Below the pieces are notes generated by a model. That model saw nothing but the letters and a program-made list of their open reading frames with translations. It did no database searches and was not told the origin of the DNA. Both the position numbers and the translations under genes were made by a program. From Puffinus mauretanicus (lineage: Eukaryota; Chordata; Aves; Procellariiformes; Procellariidae), in contig JAJKFH010001094.1 of NCBI GenBank assembly GCA_023333565.1, positions 4,216,001-4,280,000 of the forward strand: 64,000 nt of DNA, read 5' to 3'. Each line of letters opens with the position of its first letter. The stretch's first letter is position 1. Shown here one piece after another: positions 21,701-33,050 of this stretch.

Positions 21701-24657
21701 TATTTAAATGCCCAGAATCAGCCATAATAAATGTAAATGTCACACTGCCGAGAGATTTCCAAAAACAAGGAAGCTCTCTGAGGCATGTGGTGAGTTATTG
21801 CCAGTTCCCAACATCTCTGCAGAACCACAAAAGGGCAAGGACCGGTAGGAGGACAAATCAATCACGTCTGGCTAGAGTCTCCCAGAGTTAAAAAATGAGA
21901 TGCATTTGTCTGTGGTGACTCAGTTAATGAACAAGTGTGCTGTTTAGATTGTTGGGAGGTTGTTCAAGTAGGTAGGCATTACTGTTAAGAATTGACTCCT
22001 CCTTTCCAATTTGTTTACAGACCTTTTGGTTCTGTTTATTTTTAGTACATACTGGTGTATGTGATTGATCTCTTCTCCCCAAAAACGTGACACTGAGGGA
22101 AATTATTTCCTCTGCAGTGATCTGTTCCTGTACCTTAATGACAAACAGTTGTGGCTATTCCCTCTACAGTGTCTCAATTCTTCATTCGCTGCTCCCTTTG
22201 TAAACATTTTGCACATTGTATCTGAGGGGGCCCTGCTGTCTCCCAGTTTTTGCCTCTAGATGTTTGTGGAAAAGAAGAGGTGGATTTTTCCTTGCTCTTA
22301 TATGAAGTCCTGGAGAGGACAAAAGTCTGTTGGATGTCATCACTGACTTTTGTTGTATACTTCTAAAAAGTTATGTTTTGGCTGTAAGTTGTTTATGACA
22401 TCCTGATATGTAATTAATAAGCTTTTAACAACTGACTGTAGTGAGTGTGCTCTGGAACTATTAATTTTAGACGTTCATACCAATTACAGACCACTAAGCA
22501 AATCTATTGTTTTCAGGTGAGTTGGAAAATACAAATTTCTGATAGATTAATACATGTCTCGCTGTAGAAGCAGCTATGGCTTTTTTTGGGCAGCAAATAC
22601 ACATGGGTGAGTCAGGGCAACAGCAGGAAGGGGAAGAAAAAAGAGAGACAGAGTGGCAAAACTGAGATGTGAGGAGATCGCATTTGGGATTGAAACATGT
22701 TTTGGAGAGAAGAAGGGGCAGATAACATCAAAATGTGGGAAGATATGAAAATACAGATTGAGAAAATCAGAACAGAGATGTTTTAAGTAGACAGTTGACA
22801 TCTTCCCTTCTGAAGCACTGAATTGAGACCAAAATTTCTCGGTCTTGTTATTTCTCTGCTGTTAGCAATATCCCTCGTTTTCCACTGCTGTCCAGGTATA
22901 ACAACCTACTTCTACTGTCAATAAACTGGTCAGCTCAAGTGATGCAGGTCTGCCCACAGGATCTGCCTGGGTATTGATCCAACAGCAGAAGATGGCATTA
23001 GACATTTTATTTGAAAACAAGAAGGAAAACTCTTTACTTGCACTCTTGTGGCTACCAATTCAAGACTCTGAAATTAGAGAAAACCAGAAACAGAGAAATA
23101 AAATTAAGTAGTGTTTTTGGATGTAATCGTGCTTATAGATTTAGGACACCGGCATCATTCAGTGTCCCAGGCGTATTCTCTGGGAATGAATCTGGAGCCG
23201 TAGTTGAAGATGCAGATGTGTACAACCTCAGCCTCTCCCACTGCAGAAACTGAGATACCTGGGAGGAATAAGGTGAAGTACTGCTGATTTTCTTGTGGTT
23301 CAGGCAGTTGATTGTCTGGAGTTTTTACTCTATGCAAGTACTTCAGCTACTTGCAAGTTAGCCGTTCATTTCTCTTAGCACTCGAGCTGAGCTCTCAGCA
23401 CCCTGACATTCCTGAGAGCTCTGCCTTGGTCCTGTAAAGCACAGGATACTCCAAAATGAAAGCTGTGGTATCATCTTTAAGATACCCACTTTTGACATTA
23501 ATGTGTCTGTGCCTTTGCTCTGGAACAGTTTAACAGGTGCAATGGCATTATCAATTCTGTTGTAATGAGCAACATACAGAAGCCTGTGAGGAATTTAATA
23601 TGCATGCATTCAATGCAGTTTAAATCTATGCAGTAAATAGGGCATAAAGACCTATGATGAATCAGGGCTCAAAGTGTGTCAGTTAAGGCAATACTGTTTA
23701 CTGAAAGAGTCTGGCCTGCTTGGTTAATGTGACTGTATAATTAAAGGATGAAAGCTAAAGAACCTGAATTAAAATTTCACAGGCAAACTTCAATTCTAGC
23801 ATCCAGTCAGCTCTCAAGTCCATGACTTTGCAGCCTTAGCATTTCTTAAGAGTCATCTTCCATATGTATTATGTCCAAATGACTGTGGCTCTATTAACAG
23901 GTAACTCTATGTAGCATGTCACATTGTATCAATACAAGTCTAGGTCAGTATGTGGTAGCTGAGTTTCCTGTGTTACCTACATTTTGAAGCTTTTCCTTCT
24001 ATTTAATAAGAAAATATTGATAAAACCAATGAAATCTTTCAAACAAGTCCAAATATTTTTAGGATATTTTAAGTGAGTGGTGATATATGTCATAAAACCA
24101 ATAGTAAATCCAAATAAATGGGGGTGGAATGGATGTCAAGAGATCTTACAATCTGTATGCCTTTCCTGAAAAACCTAAGAAAAGGTTCCTCTTCATAAGT
24201 TTTCAGTGTTGGGGGGTTCCTTCATAACAGCTTCCTCAGAAAGTCTGCTCCAATTAGAATTTTTTTTTCTTTCTGTATTCTGCGGATACAGTATGTGATA
24301 AGTATATTCTCATTCTGTTAAGCATTAGAACACAGCATTTGTAATCTAATTGCCAATAAGAAATCTCAGAATTGTACGTTTAGGTTTCCCAAGCGTAGGG
24401 CATAACTCTGTCATTTACACAGGCACGAGCAATACCACTGTATCACTGCTGATTGGCATGCCACTTAATGATGCTGTTTATAAGACAATTTTCTAATCAA
24501 CTGCGTGAACACTCATCAGGAGCTTGCTTCTTGATTTAAAGCAGAGGAGTTGGAGAGAAAGATAGGGTTTGTTTTGCTTATAAAAACAAACCGGGGAAAA
24601 AGTTATAAAGAGAAATATCAGGGTTTTTTTTCCATTCTATAAAGCGTTGGTACAGTA

Positions 24658-24674
24658 AAAAAAAAAAAAAAAAG
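24658..24674 (+). repeat. Poly(A) run
   Basis: A run of about 17 A in AT-rich intron, without a recognisable retroelement upstream. Confidence 0.9.
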
Positions 24675-27056
24675 GCAAACCACAACTATAGAGAGCTTTG
24701 ATATCATGAATCTGAATTATTCATTTAAAAGCTCAATGCAGAATTAAAAGCTATGGCGTGAATGAGTCAGTATTCTTCATGGCATTTCCTTCATGTATTT
24801 TGAAATTGGATGATGATAGCTTAAATGTTAACATTCTGGTTTTTAACAGGTGTTATATTTCCAATCATCATTTAATAATGATTATGTGATTTGATATTGT
24901 AGATAGTCTGTTGGGTCTGGTCAGTTGAAGCTGAAGTATGGTCAGTTTTACATTCGTTTCACATACCAAATTTTAGTTTTCATCCCAATAAATTTAGCCA
25001 ACCCTCTCTCCCACTCAAAGAATAATTAATTATTCCTTGCCTTCTTCCTATCTATTTCATTCTTTTGTTCTGTAATAGACAGAAGAGCTTTAATTTTAAA
25101 AATGTTATCTAAAACACATGTAAGCTGGGTCAAGCGTGTCCGCCATGGAAACAATTCATGACATGATTTAAGAGGTTTTAACAAGATGAGCTTCAGTTGA
25201 CCTGCACAATTTATGAATAGCTTTGGTACACACTAATAAAGTGCCTCTTCCAAATTTATCTCCAAGTAATCATTGTAAAAGCCTTGTAAACATACCTTGC
25301 CATCCTGTGGTCTTTATATCCAATGTATGTTGAAGAACTCACATTTTATGAAAACATTAGAGCTTAATACCGAGCTTGTGGAATTAATGGGAGAATTGCA
25401 CATTGAGTTTAGTATTAGTATGTTAATCTGAAGGTGCCTCTGTCCCTTCCTTCACTGAATTAGGGTAACTTAAGCCCCTGATTGATCAGAAGATTTAGGC
25501 ATCCATGTATTTTCATACATGTGACTAGTTCCGTGGAATACAAAGGAATTATTCAGTGGGTAAAGCTAAACATGTTCAGAAGTACTTACTACAAGTCAAA
25601 CTCTGCAGCAGGAGATATAACCTTCAAAAATGCCTGAAATGGCTTTTCTGTATGTAAAATAAGGTGGTAGTGACTTTAATCTCAGTCTCCAGGGTTAGCT
25701 GTCAGTGCTGGTTCCTATTTGAATATCTCTTCTCACTCACCAATGCTATAAAGCTCCCTTTTCTAGCTCTGCACATTTTTTATATATTGCTGGTTGGCTG
25801 TAGTAATTTACATGAATTCCTCCTGATTTTACTGTTGAATGTCTGGGCAAAGTATGAAGACATGCTAAGACAAATGACTTTCAAATATTTCTCGCATCTG
25901 GCTTCTTTACCTGTAGTTCAACAGATGTGGTTTCCTGCCAATACAGCTGTCAGGTCCACGCATCAAGTAAATTTTTCATATGAGGATTCTGGAAAAAAGG
26001 CTTCTGGATATCTACCAGAATTTTTAAACAATCATAAAATTTTCATTAAAATAGCCCATAGCATTAGAATATGGTACATGTCTCCATAGTTGTAAGATAA
26101 CAAACTACTCTGGATAGAGTGAATCAACCACAGTGGATTTGAATTATTTTTTTTACAGTGCTAAAAATTTGTCACGCTCTTGTGGCTTTGGCTGCTGTAT
26201 GTAAATCAAGATTTTCAATCCACATTAAAACCGTGTACGCAGCCAATGCAAGGCACTCACTAGGGAACAGGAAAAATTTTCCACATCATGCTATGGGCTG
26301 GAATGTATGAAATACTAAGATCAACATAAATCTTAGTTGTACTAGAATAATTAAGTATTGTTCCTTTTTTATTTTAAAATGTGAAGAGTTGCTGTGTTTA
26401 GCTTTTAACATTCCAAAAGCCTGCAAACTGTTTTTTGGCAACTGCAAATCAACAAATGCTGGCAATACTCTGAAAGACAGCTTTCTGTTGTGAGCTTACA
26501 TAGAGATTTATATTGCTCATTTGCAATGTACAGTAGGAAGGTTGGTTGATTCTTCAGAGCTTGTGTGTGCCACTTTCTCTTTGCTGCTGCCTTTTGTTAC
26601 ACTGTGTGTTTATGTTAGTATAGTTCTGGAACAGACCTGAACCATTTAAGACTTGTCTTGGATTTTTGGGAGCTCTCCTGCTGGTAATTAATTTTACATC
26701 CCAAATATCTCAAGAAAACATTGTTGTCAGTGAATCTTTAGATTAGCTTGTGTTCCTTTTAATGCCTCCAAAATTACTTTAGTGTCCCAGCTGAAATCAC
26801 CTCAGAAGAATTTTACTCACTGTTGTGAAATTCACTTTTTCCAGTTTATGCCATTCTCTAACTTCCTGGGGTAATGACTCCCTAGGTGTTTGTCAGTCTT
26901 TGTTTTGCATCCATGTTTCCTGAATTTCTCTGTCATTTTTGTGGTCTACCTCCTCTGATGCTATTGTCAACAAATCCTTCAGAAGTTACTAATAATGAAG
27001 GCAGTCTTCAAAAAAAAAAAATCACAAACAAAAAAAACCCAAAAAACTTAATCGTC

Positions 27057-27275
27057 GTCATGGCACAGCACCACTTGCTGACTCAGTGGGTAGCATACCA
27101 GGCTGGGGATCCAGCAGTAGGGCTGGAACACATCATTAGCTCTCATTAGTATACCATCTCTCTTCTCCTACTGTTTGTCTTGTTAACTCTTTGGGGCAGG
27201 GACTGTCTACTATGCTGGGTCTATGCACCCTGACCTGCCTGGGAGTCACGTACTACAGGCATAAACATAATTAAT
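27057..27275 (+). mobile_element. Probable ancient amniote SINE (tRNA-like head, LINE-derived tail)
   Basis: The right half, 27178-27275, contains TCTTGTTAACTCTTTGGGGC followed by AGGGACTGTCTACTATG and ends near CATAAACATAATTAAT. This matches the tail module known from sauropsid tRNA-derived SINEs and their CR1-like partner LINE (TGTAAACTCTTTGGGGCAGG-type). The left half has GACTCAGTGGGTAGCATACC (27080-27099), which resembles a tRNA A-box region, and GGGCTGGAAC as a decayed B-box position. The copy is old and diverged. The tail is the firmer part; the tRNA-like head is inference. Confidence 0.5.
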
Positions 27276-30200
27276 TGCAACTGGGAGATGACTTCTGGAG
27301 TTACAGTTGAAAGTTAATACCATGGAATGATTCCTGATTTTAAATAAATGCATATTCTATATGTGTTAGAGGCTGCATCTGGATTATTATCTTCAGAAAC
27401 TGTACTGTGGAAAGAGAAGAAAATCATTTTTTGACATACAGTGCCATCTACAGAATAGGTTGTGCAGCCTGCACTTCATACATTATATGGGGTTTTTTGG
27501 TTGGTTTGTTTCTTTTTTGTCACAGCACAGTTGACGTTCATGGCTAGGGAGGTATTAGAAGTTTTTAGCAGATGCCTGCAGAATTGGAGGATGAGGATGA
27601 GAGTTCAAGAGCCCTGGGGCCTGGCTGAGCTCTTGCTGAAGTGCTGGGGTGCAGTTCCTCCTCTCTCAGCTGCTGCTGCTTGGGAAGTTGATTCTGTCAC
27701 CCAGGATACCCAAATGGGAGGTGGTTTGTGTGCTCACCCACTTCAGCTGTAATCTGCAATGTCTGTAGGCCAGGCTTCATCAACAACACCCGTTGTTAAC
27801 TTTCTCTTAGAAGCCTAAATTGTTGGGGTTTGGTTTTTTTAATACAACTATTTCTAGAAATGCTGCCACTGCAGCTAACTTTCCTAGCAAGTGCATGACC
27901 TACTACAGCGGTCTGACAGGCACAGAGAGGTGGAAAAAGGAGGGAAGGGACCAGAGAGGAAAAAGTCCATCTGGGATCATGTGAACATTAGGTATAGTAA
28001 AGCACCCTGTCCTCTCTTAAAAGCCAGGGTGTCCTCCCATGTTGTTACCTAAGCACATGCTGTAGAGAAAACTGTTAAGTAGCGGTTTTGTGTTTGCATG
28101 GTTCACTGGTTGGATGACAGTATTGGCATTGCAGGGAGAGTTGGATTTAATCCCCCAAATCCTTAGAGTGCTCTCCAGACAAATGTTAATTTTGGTGCAG
28201 AAAGCTGGATATTATAGTATTTTTTAAAAAGACAGAAAAGGTGAAAGAACACAGAAATATCACTCCTTCCACTCTCAGGAATCCATTATTTATGTAATAT
28301 AGCAAATTAAGTTATTGTAGTCACTGCAGAACAAACTGTTGTCTGTCCTCTTTTGTCTAGCTTCTGAACGTTGGAAGTTATCTGACCTTTAAGCTGTTAC
28401 TAGCTCAGGACCCACTGTTTGGCATCTTCAAATTAGCGGGGTTGAAAAAGAGAAATGGGAAGGGAGGACTGAGAATGAATTCTGACATCCAGGGCAGATA
28501 AATAATTTTCTGACAGGTGATCTTGCAGAGGAAAAGGAGGAGGGAAAAAAAGAGAGGGGTCTTTGGGGTTTTTTTTATAGTTAGATGTGAAATTCAATGT
28601 ATTTAAAGTAGCAGCAGAGATAGACTAGGAGGCTGAGTGCCTGAGACAGCTGAAGTTGCACGTTAAATAGAGTTTATGAGACTACTCTGCCATTTCTCAC
28701 CTGCACTGTCACAGTCAGTACATGTGAGTGTGTAGGTGAGTGGGGGTGTATGTAAATAATAATTCCTCTTTATTTAATATACATTAAACCTGAAAAGGGA
28801 CAGAAATATGAGTTAGCGGAGTGCTACAATATGTGAAGGTAATTATGTAGCAGTTATCCTCAACATTTCCAGCTTTAAAGTGGTTTTGAACTGCTTAAGT
28901 GCAGCAGTTACTGCAGACTGTGATTAGATAAATGGATGCAAATGGTAATTGTAACTGATGAATGATTGATGATGGCTTTATATGTTTATCATTATATACC
29001 GTTGTAAACACTTTCTTCCTCAGCAAGGATGGAGCCTGTAGGCAAAATGATGATGTATCGAATATGAATTCAAACTGTAATATTTTAAAGAGTATACAGG
29101 GCCAATATTGTAGGCTGGGATAACCACAGAGCTGCTACCTGAGTAACTGGTGAACTTTGCCATTGATATCAATGGGCTGAGCACCAAACTTCTTCAGCGG
29201 ACATTCAGGGCCTGAATACAAGTGCAGCTGGGAAGGTGAGTTAACAGGAGAGAGCTTGAAAGTGCAGGTGGGGAAGCTGAGCACTTGAATGATGCCTTTG
29301 GGTGGGGAAGATCCACTGATCCACTGCTCAGAAGAAGAAGAGGAGACGCCATTTCTCTTCATTATTCTATTGCTTCTTATGGCTCCTGCTTTTCTTCTCA
29401 ACTTTCCAGTGTCCAGTCTCCTCAAGTTAAAGTCAACCTTTGTGAATTTCTTCTGCTCTGTAGATCGTTAAGGTCTATGAGACATTTACAATGCAGTATT
29501 TGACAGCCACGGGAGTGAATGTCGTACACCCCCCATTATAAGAGCCATTTGGGACAGAACAAGTATGTTTGGATAATTGGAAGTTGATGGGAACAAGGAG
29601 ACAAACAAGGATGTCCTTAGAAAAGCAGGGTGGGATAAGACTGTATAATCTGAATGATGCTATAATTCTATTTGATTTGTCACCTGCCATTTGCTAATTA
29701 TTAATCACAGTAACAACATTTGGTAGTTAGATTAATTTAAAGGGATTTTTATTGCATCAGCTTGAGTTTGATATCAGCCCTTTCTGTATCACACAATGAA
29801 AAAAGTAACCTGTGGTAATTAAATTACAGGCCAAGTCTTCGTTCTACATAAATTGTTCTATTCACTGAGGAAAAAATAAGCAGGATATTACCAAAGAAAA
29901 GCCGCAGATCATTAGCAGCCTCTGCTCCCTGCTCTGTTCACTCCACCTGCAGTGCTGAAATCTGTCTGTTATTTTTCCTATGGCATTGTAGAACTGACAA
30001 TGAAGTTGCCGGCTTTTCTGTCATGTGCCTGCCCTTGGGCTTGTATAAAAGAAGTGAATTAGGTTCTGTTTTGTTGACCTTTTAGATGTAAGGGAAATGG
30101 TAGTCCTGTTTGCTTACACATCAAATGCTGCCAGGCTATTGTCTGCATTAACCTTTGTGGAGCACCCTGATGTGATTGTTACCCTCGCACCAGCTACACA

Positions 30201-30737
30201 GATGCCAGAGAGAATTGAGAAGGGATAAATTGGAGGTGCCATGCAAAACAGCTCAGCTAAAGACATTTTTCTCCTGCACTGAAGAAAAGGTATTCTATAT
30301 GTGTTTAACTACTTAGCTGGTCTGTGAGTTCTGTAATTTGCTTAGCCAAACAGAACTTCAAAACAGATGGTTTCTAAATTTGGGGAAAATAACCGTTTCA
30401 GTATTTTTTCCCTGTGCAGTCTGCAGTTATGCTTTAGTACTGAAATTATTTGAAAATTAAACCGGAAAATAAAATTGAGATCTTTACCAACTGAATACCA
30501 ATTTCAGGAACATACAATTTTTAGTATGTGTTAGGTTTTCATCATTTAGCCTAAGATTTGTTTATGCTCTGATTTAGTGTTTCTTGCTGCTTACTTGCAT
30601 AAACACTACCAAATCAGTCAGTCGGAGTCACCAGCGTATTTAGCTCCCAGCTGCATTTGCTAATAAAAGGAAGAATGACAAGTTCCCTCCTTCGCAGAGG
30701 AGGAAGTGGAGAAACATAACTTTGCACTCACATAGCA
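27276..30737 (+). other. TPK1 last intron, no gene seen
   Basis: AT-rich intron. A segment at 29097-29215 (AGGGCCAATATTG ... TTGCCATTGATATCAATGGG ... TCAGGGCCTGAA) has the look of an old sauropsid repeat with inverted GGGCC-type ends, but it is too diverged to assign. The rest shows nothing recognisable. Confidence 0.5.
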
Positions 30738-30935
30738 CCTGCCATCAGCAATCTATATAGGCGCTTTACCAAAAGTAAGTGCATTACCTTATCTGGAAAA
30801 CATTTTTGTTGTGAGAAACTGCTTCATTCCCAATCTCTTCATTGAGGAAACTGAGTCACAGAGCATTTGTCTGGTCTGAGATTGTAAGTGAAGCTAATCA
30901 AAAGGTAGGAATCCTAGTATCCTGGGCTTTGGGAT
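30738..30935 (-). mobile_element. MIR-like ancient SINE relic
   Basis: On the plus strand the order CATAGCACCTGCCATCAGC, TAGGCGCTTTACCAAAAGTA, TGAGGAAACTGAGTCACAG, and AGGTAGGAATCCTAGTATCC follows the reverse complement of MIR-type SINEs (the GCGCTTTACAAA, GGAAACTGAGGCACAGAG and AACCCAGGAGTCCTG modules, in that order). It is old and inactive. Confidence 0.75.
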
Positions 30936-32935
30936 TGTTTTTTAACCTGATAGAAGTAAATTAGGACAAAGGAATTCATTGTTTGATATTTAGTATTTTT
31001 TCAAGATCTATTTAATATTATTGTACATAGTTACTATTTCCAAAGTGTATCTAATAAAATTATATTTAGAAATATTGCCTTTCTCTTAGAAGATATGGTC
31101 AACTCTTGGTCATTTTGTATGTGTCTATCCCTGAATGTAAAGAGGTTGTCTAAGTGTGAAAATGGAGTTAAATTCAGTTTCCTAAAAATTCAAGCGTAGT
31201 ATTTGGTCTCCACTTTAACATCCCTTTAACCCTTAGTTGTCAGTGTGAGAGCACCTATGTATACTCAGGTAGCCTTTGAGATAATTCATTGCCCAAGAAC
31301 TGAAATTATCTTGGATTGGGGATTACTAGAGGGAATGTTAGGGACATGACTCATTTGATTCAAGTCTTTGCTCCCTCAAGCAAGAGTGCAGCGCAATGCT
31401 CGGCCAGACTCCATCGTGCAAGGCAGAACTGGGCTGCGGAACTCATTGCTGCAGGATACTGTGTGGACCACAGATATAAATGGATGCAGGAAAAAACTTG
31501 ACAAATTAAGGAAGAACGATCCAGTAAACACAGTGATACAGTCTCCACCTCAAGAAATCCCTAAGCTACCGGTCCTTTGAGGAAGGGTATGCTGAGGGAA
31601 ATACCTCTCCATATTGTCCTGTCTTTAAAGTTCTTTCCTAAATACCCATTATGGACCATTGCCTGAGGTTCCTGTGTCAGTGTCCTACTGAGATAAATCC
31701 TTGGAAGGACAGCAGTGGCTGCTTTTGTGCTCTTTTGACCCTTAGAGTCTGTAGTTCTTTTTCCTCCTGAGAAGGAAGTTATAGTCTTCCTTTTGGGCTT
31801 CTCTTCCAAGCTCTTTTGTCCTCTGCCCAGATTAGGGACTCATCATTTCAGTTTAAATCATCCTTTCTTGGACAGAAGACTAGAACTATATGTCTTTCTT
31901 CAGAAAGCATTCCCGTGTACAATGTACCGCCTGTACCGTGGCAATAATATGTGTTTATATCTGTTGAAAACATCTAACCTGCCACATCTTTTTTAACATC
32001 TCTAGGCTCTTTCTGCTAGTGCAGTATTGGGCTGCTGTAAAATACAGCCTTCAATTGCTTGCTAAATGGTCAAACTCGGCTGGCAATTGAGAGTCTGCCT
32101 CAGCATTTTAATGGGTTTTGGCTGCAAAGGTTTCAGAGGAGGACTTTTGCTCCTTTACTTGAAAACCCGCCTTCTAATTGGGATTTCTAAAGGTGGCATT
32201 GTAGATCTGCAGGTGTCAATGGAAGTGGGCTTATGGGCCCAAAGCGCGGAGTCTCAGGAAGAGAACGAGTTGACTTCCCTTCTGACTCTTTCCTGAGTTT
32301 TCAGAATTTTTAACAGAGAAAACTGTTTGGGTTGGTTTGTTTGTTGTTGTTTTTTTTTTTTAACAGAAAACTAATATGATTGTAGCTTCCCTTCCAGAGG
32401 CTGTGAAGTAAATACACATGGTGTAACAGGGTATGCAGCTACAAGAGTGCCTAAAATCTTGAGCTATAAGAGTAGAGGTATACGTAACTGAAAGCAATAG
32501 CCATATTATGCCTTAGGAAGTTGATCTTTCATTAAATACTCTTGTTAAGCTGTGGTTGCTGACTACAAGTGCATTCATAGCAGCTCACCTGACAGGTGGA
32601 AACTCTTTACTACTTTCCTTAAGCCCTCTTTGAGAAATAATTAAATTGACTTTGAGTTCTCTTCAAATTCATCCCATTTGTATCTTCTCTGATGTATATA
32701 ATCTCTGCTGGCTCAGAGGGAATGCTTTTGGGCAGGATATATCTGTGAACAAGGCTTCTGTCTAGCCCATATTGCTTTTAGCGGGAAATCAGTTTTAGGA
32801 CTGAAACTGCAGATTAGATGTTCCATGGGTACCTTCTTGGCATGTTGCATCACTGACTTGAAAGGTAAAACTACAGTATAATAGCCACTTGATGGTGCTT
32901 TCTAAAGGCTCTAATGTCTCTTTATTTTGCTGCAG
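30936..32935 (+). other. TPK1 last intron, no gene seen
   Basis: AT-rich intron with short open frames only; no element recognised. A T-rich run lies at 32347-32361. Confidence 0.5.
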
Positions 32936-33050
32936 ATATAGTAGCAGCTGGCAGGAGCATAAGGTTGCAGAATTCGTACCGCAGCCGTTATAACTCTGTG
33001 GCTTTTATGCTACTACATAACATTTATATACAGGGTGATGGGAAAGGAAG
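32936..33050 (+). other. Exon-like segment with full splice signals (possible cryptic or alternative exon)
   Basis: The 115-bp segment is framed by a strong acceptor (CTAAT branch-like site at 32911, then a pyrimidine-rich stretch TCTCTTTATTTTGCTGCAG) and a consensus donor GTGAGTG at 33051. Only one frame is open through it, the one that skips the first two bases. That is the phase in which the TPK1 exon at 15449-15560 ends, so joining would continue the frame (first complete residues IVAAGRSIRLQNSYRSRYNS). The segment leaves a two-base overhang, so inclusion before the normal last exon would shift its frame. I do not recognise the peptide in any protein family. It may be a cryptic exon, an exon of a noncoding transcript, or chance. 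Confidence 0.35.

Larger units (their letters stand above)
15561..27056 (+). other. TPK1 last intron, 5' part
   Basis: About 11.5 kb of AT-rich intron after the GTAAGT donor. It has homopolymer runs at 15711-15729 (A) and 24658-24674 (A), but no recognisable element or exon other than the weak exon-like segment at 18313. Open frames such as 17661-18083 (minus) and 25664-26089 (plus) have composition and amino-acid content of chance frames. Confidence 0.6.

Noticed and set aside
23655..23680. TYDESG-like translation resembling the TPK1 last exon (NTYDGSG)
   Set aside because: The match is only a few residues, the flanking residues do not fit TPK1, and there is no acceptor in phase 1.
25664..26089. 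141-codon plus-strand frame with hydrophobic stretches
   Set aside because: The Phe/Leu/Ile richness reflects T-rich DNA. I see no splice framing, start context or family resemblance.
29097..29215. Possible DNA-transposon-like repeat with GGGCC-type ends
   Set aside because: The ends are too diverged to show terminal inverted repeats, and I cannot name a family.
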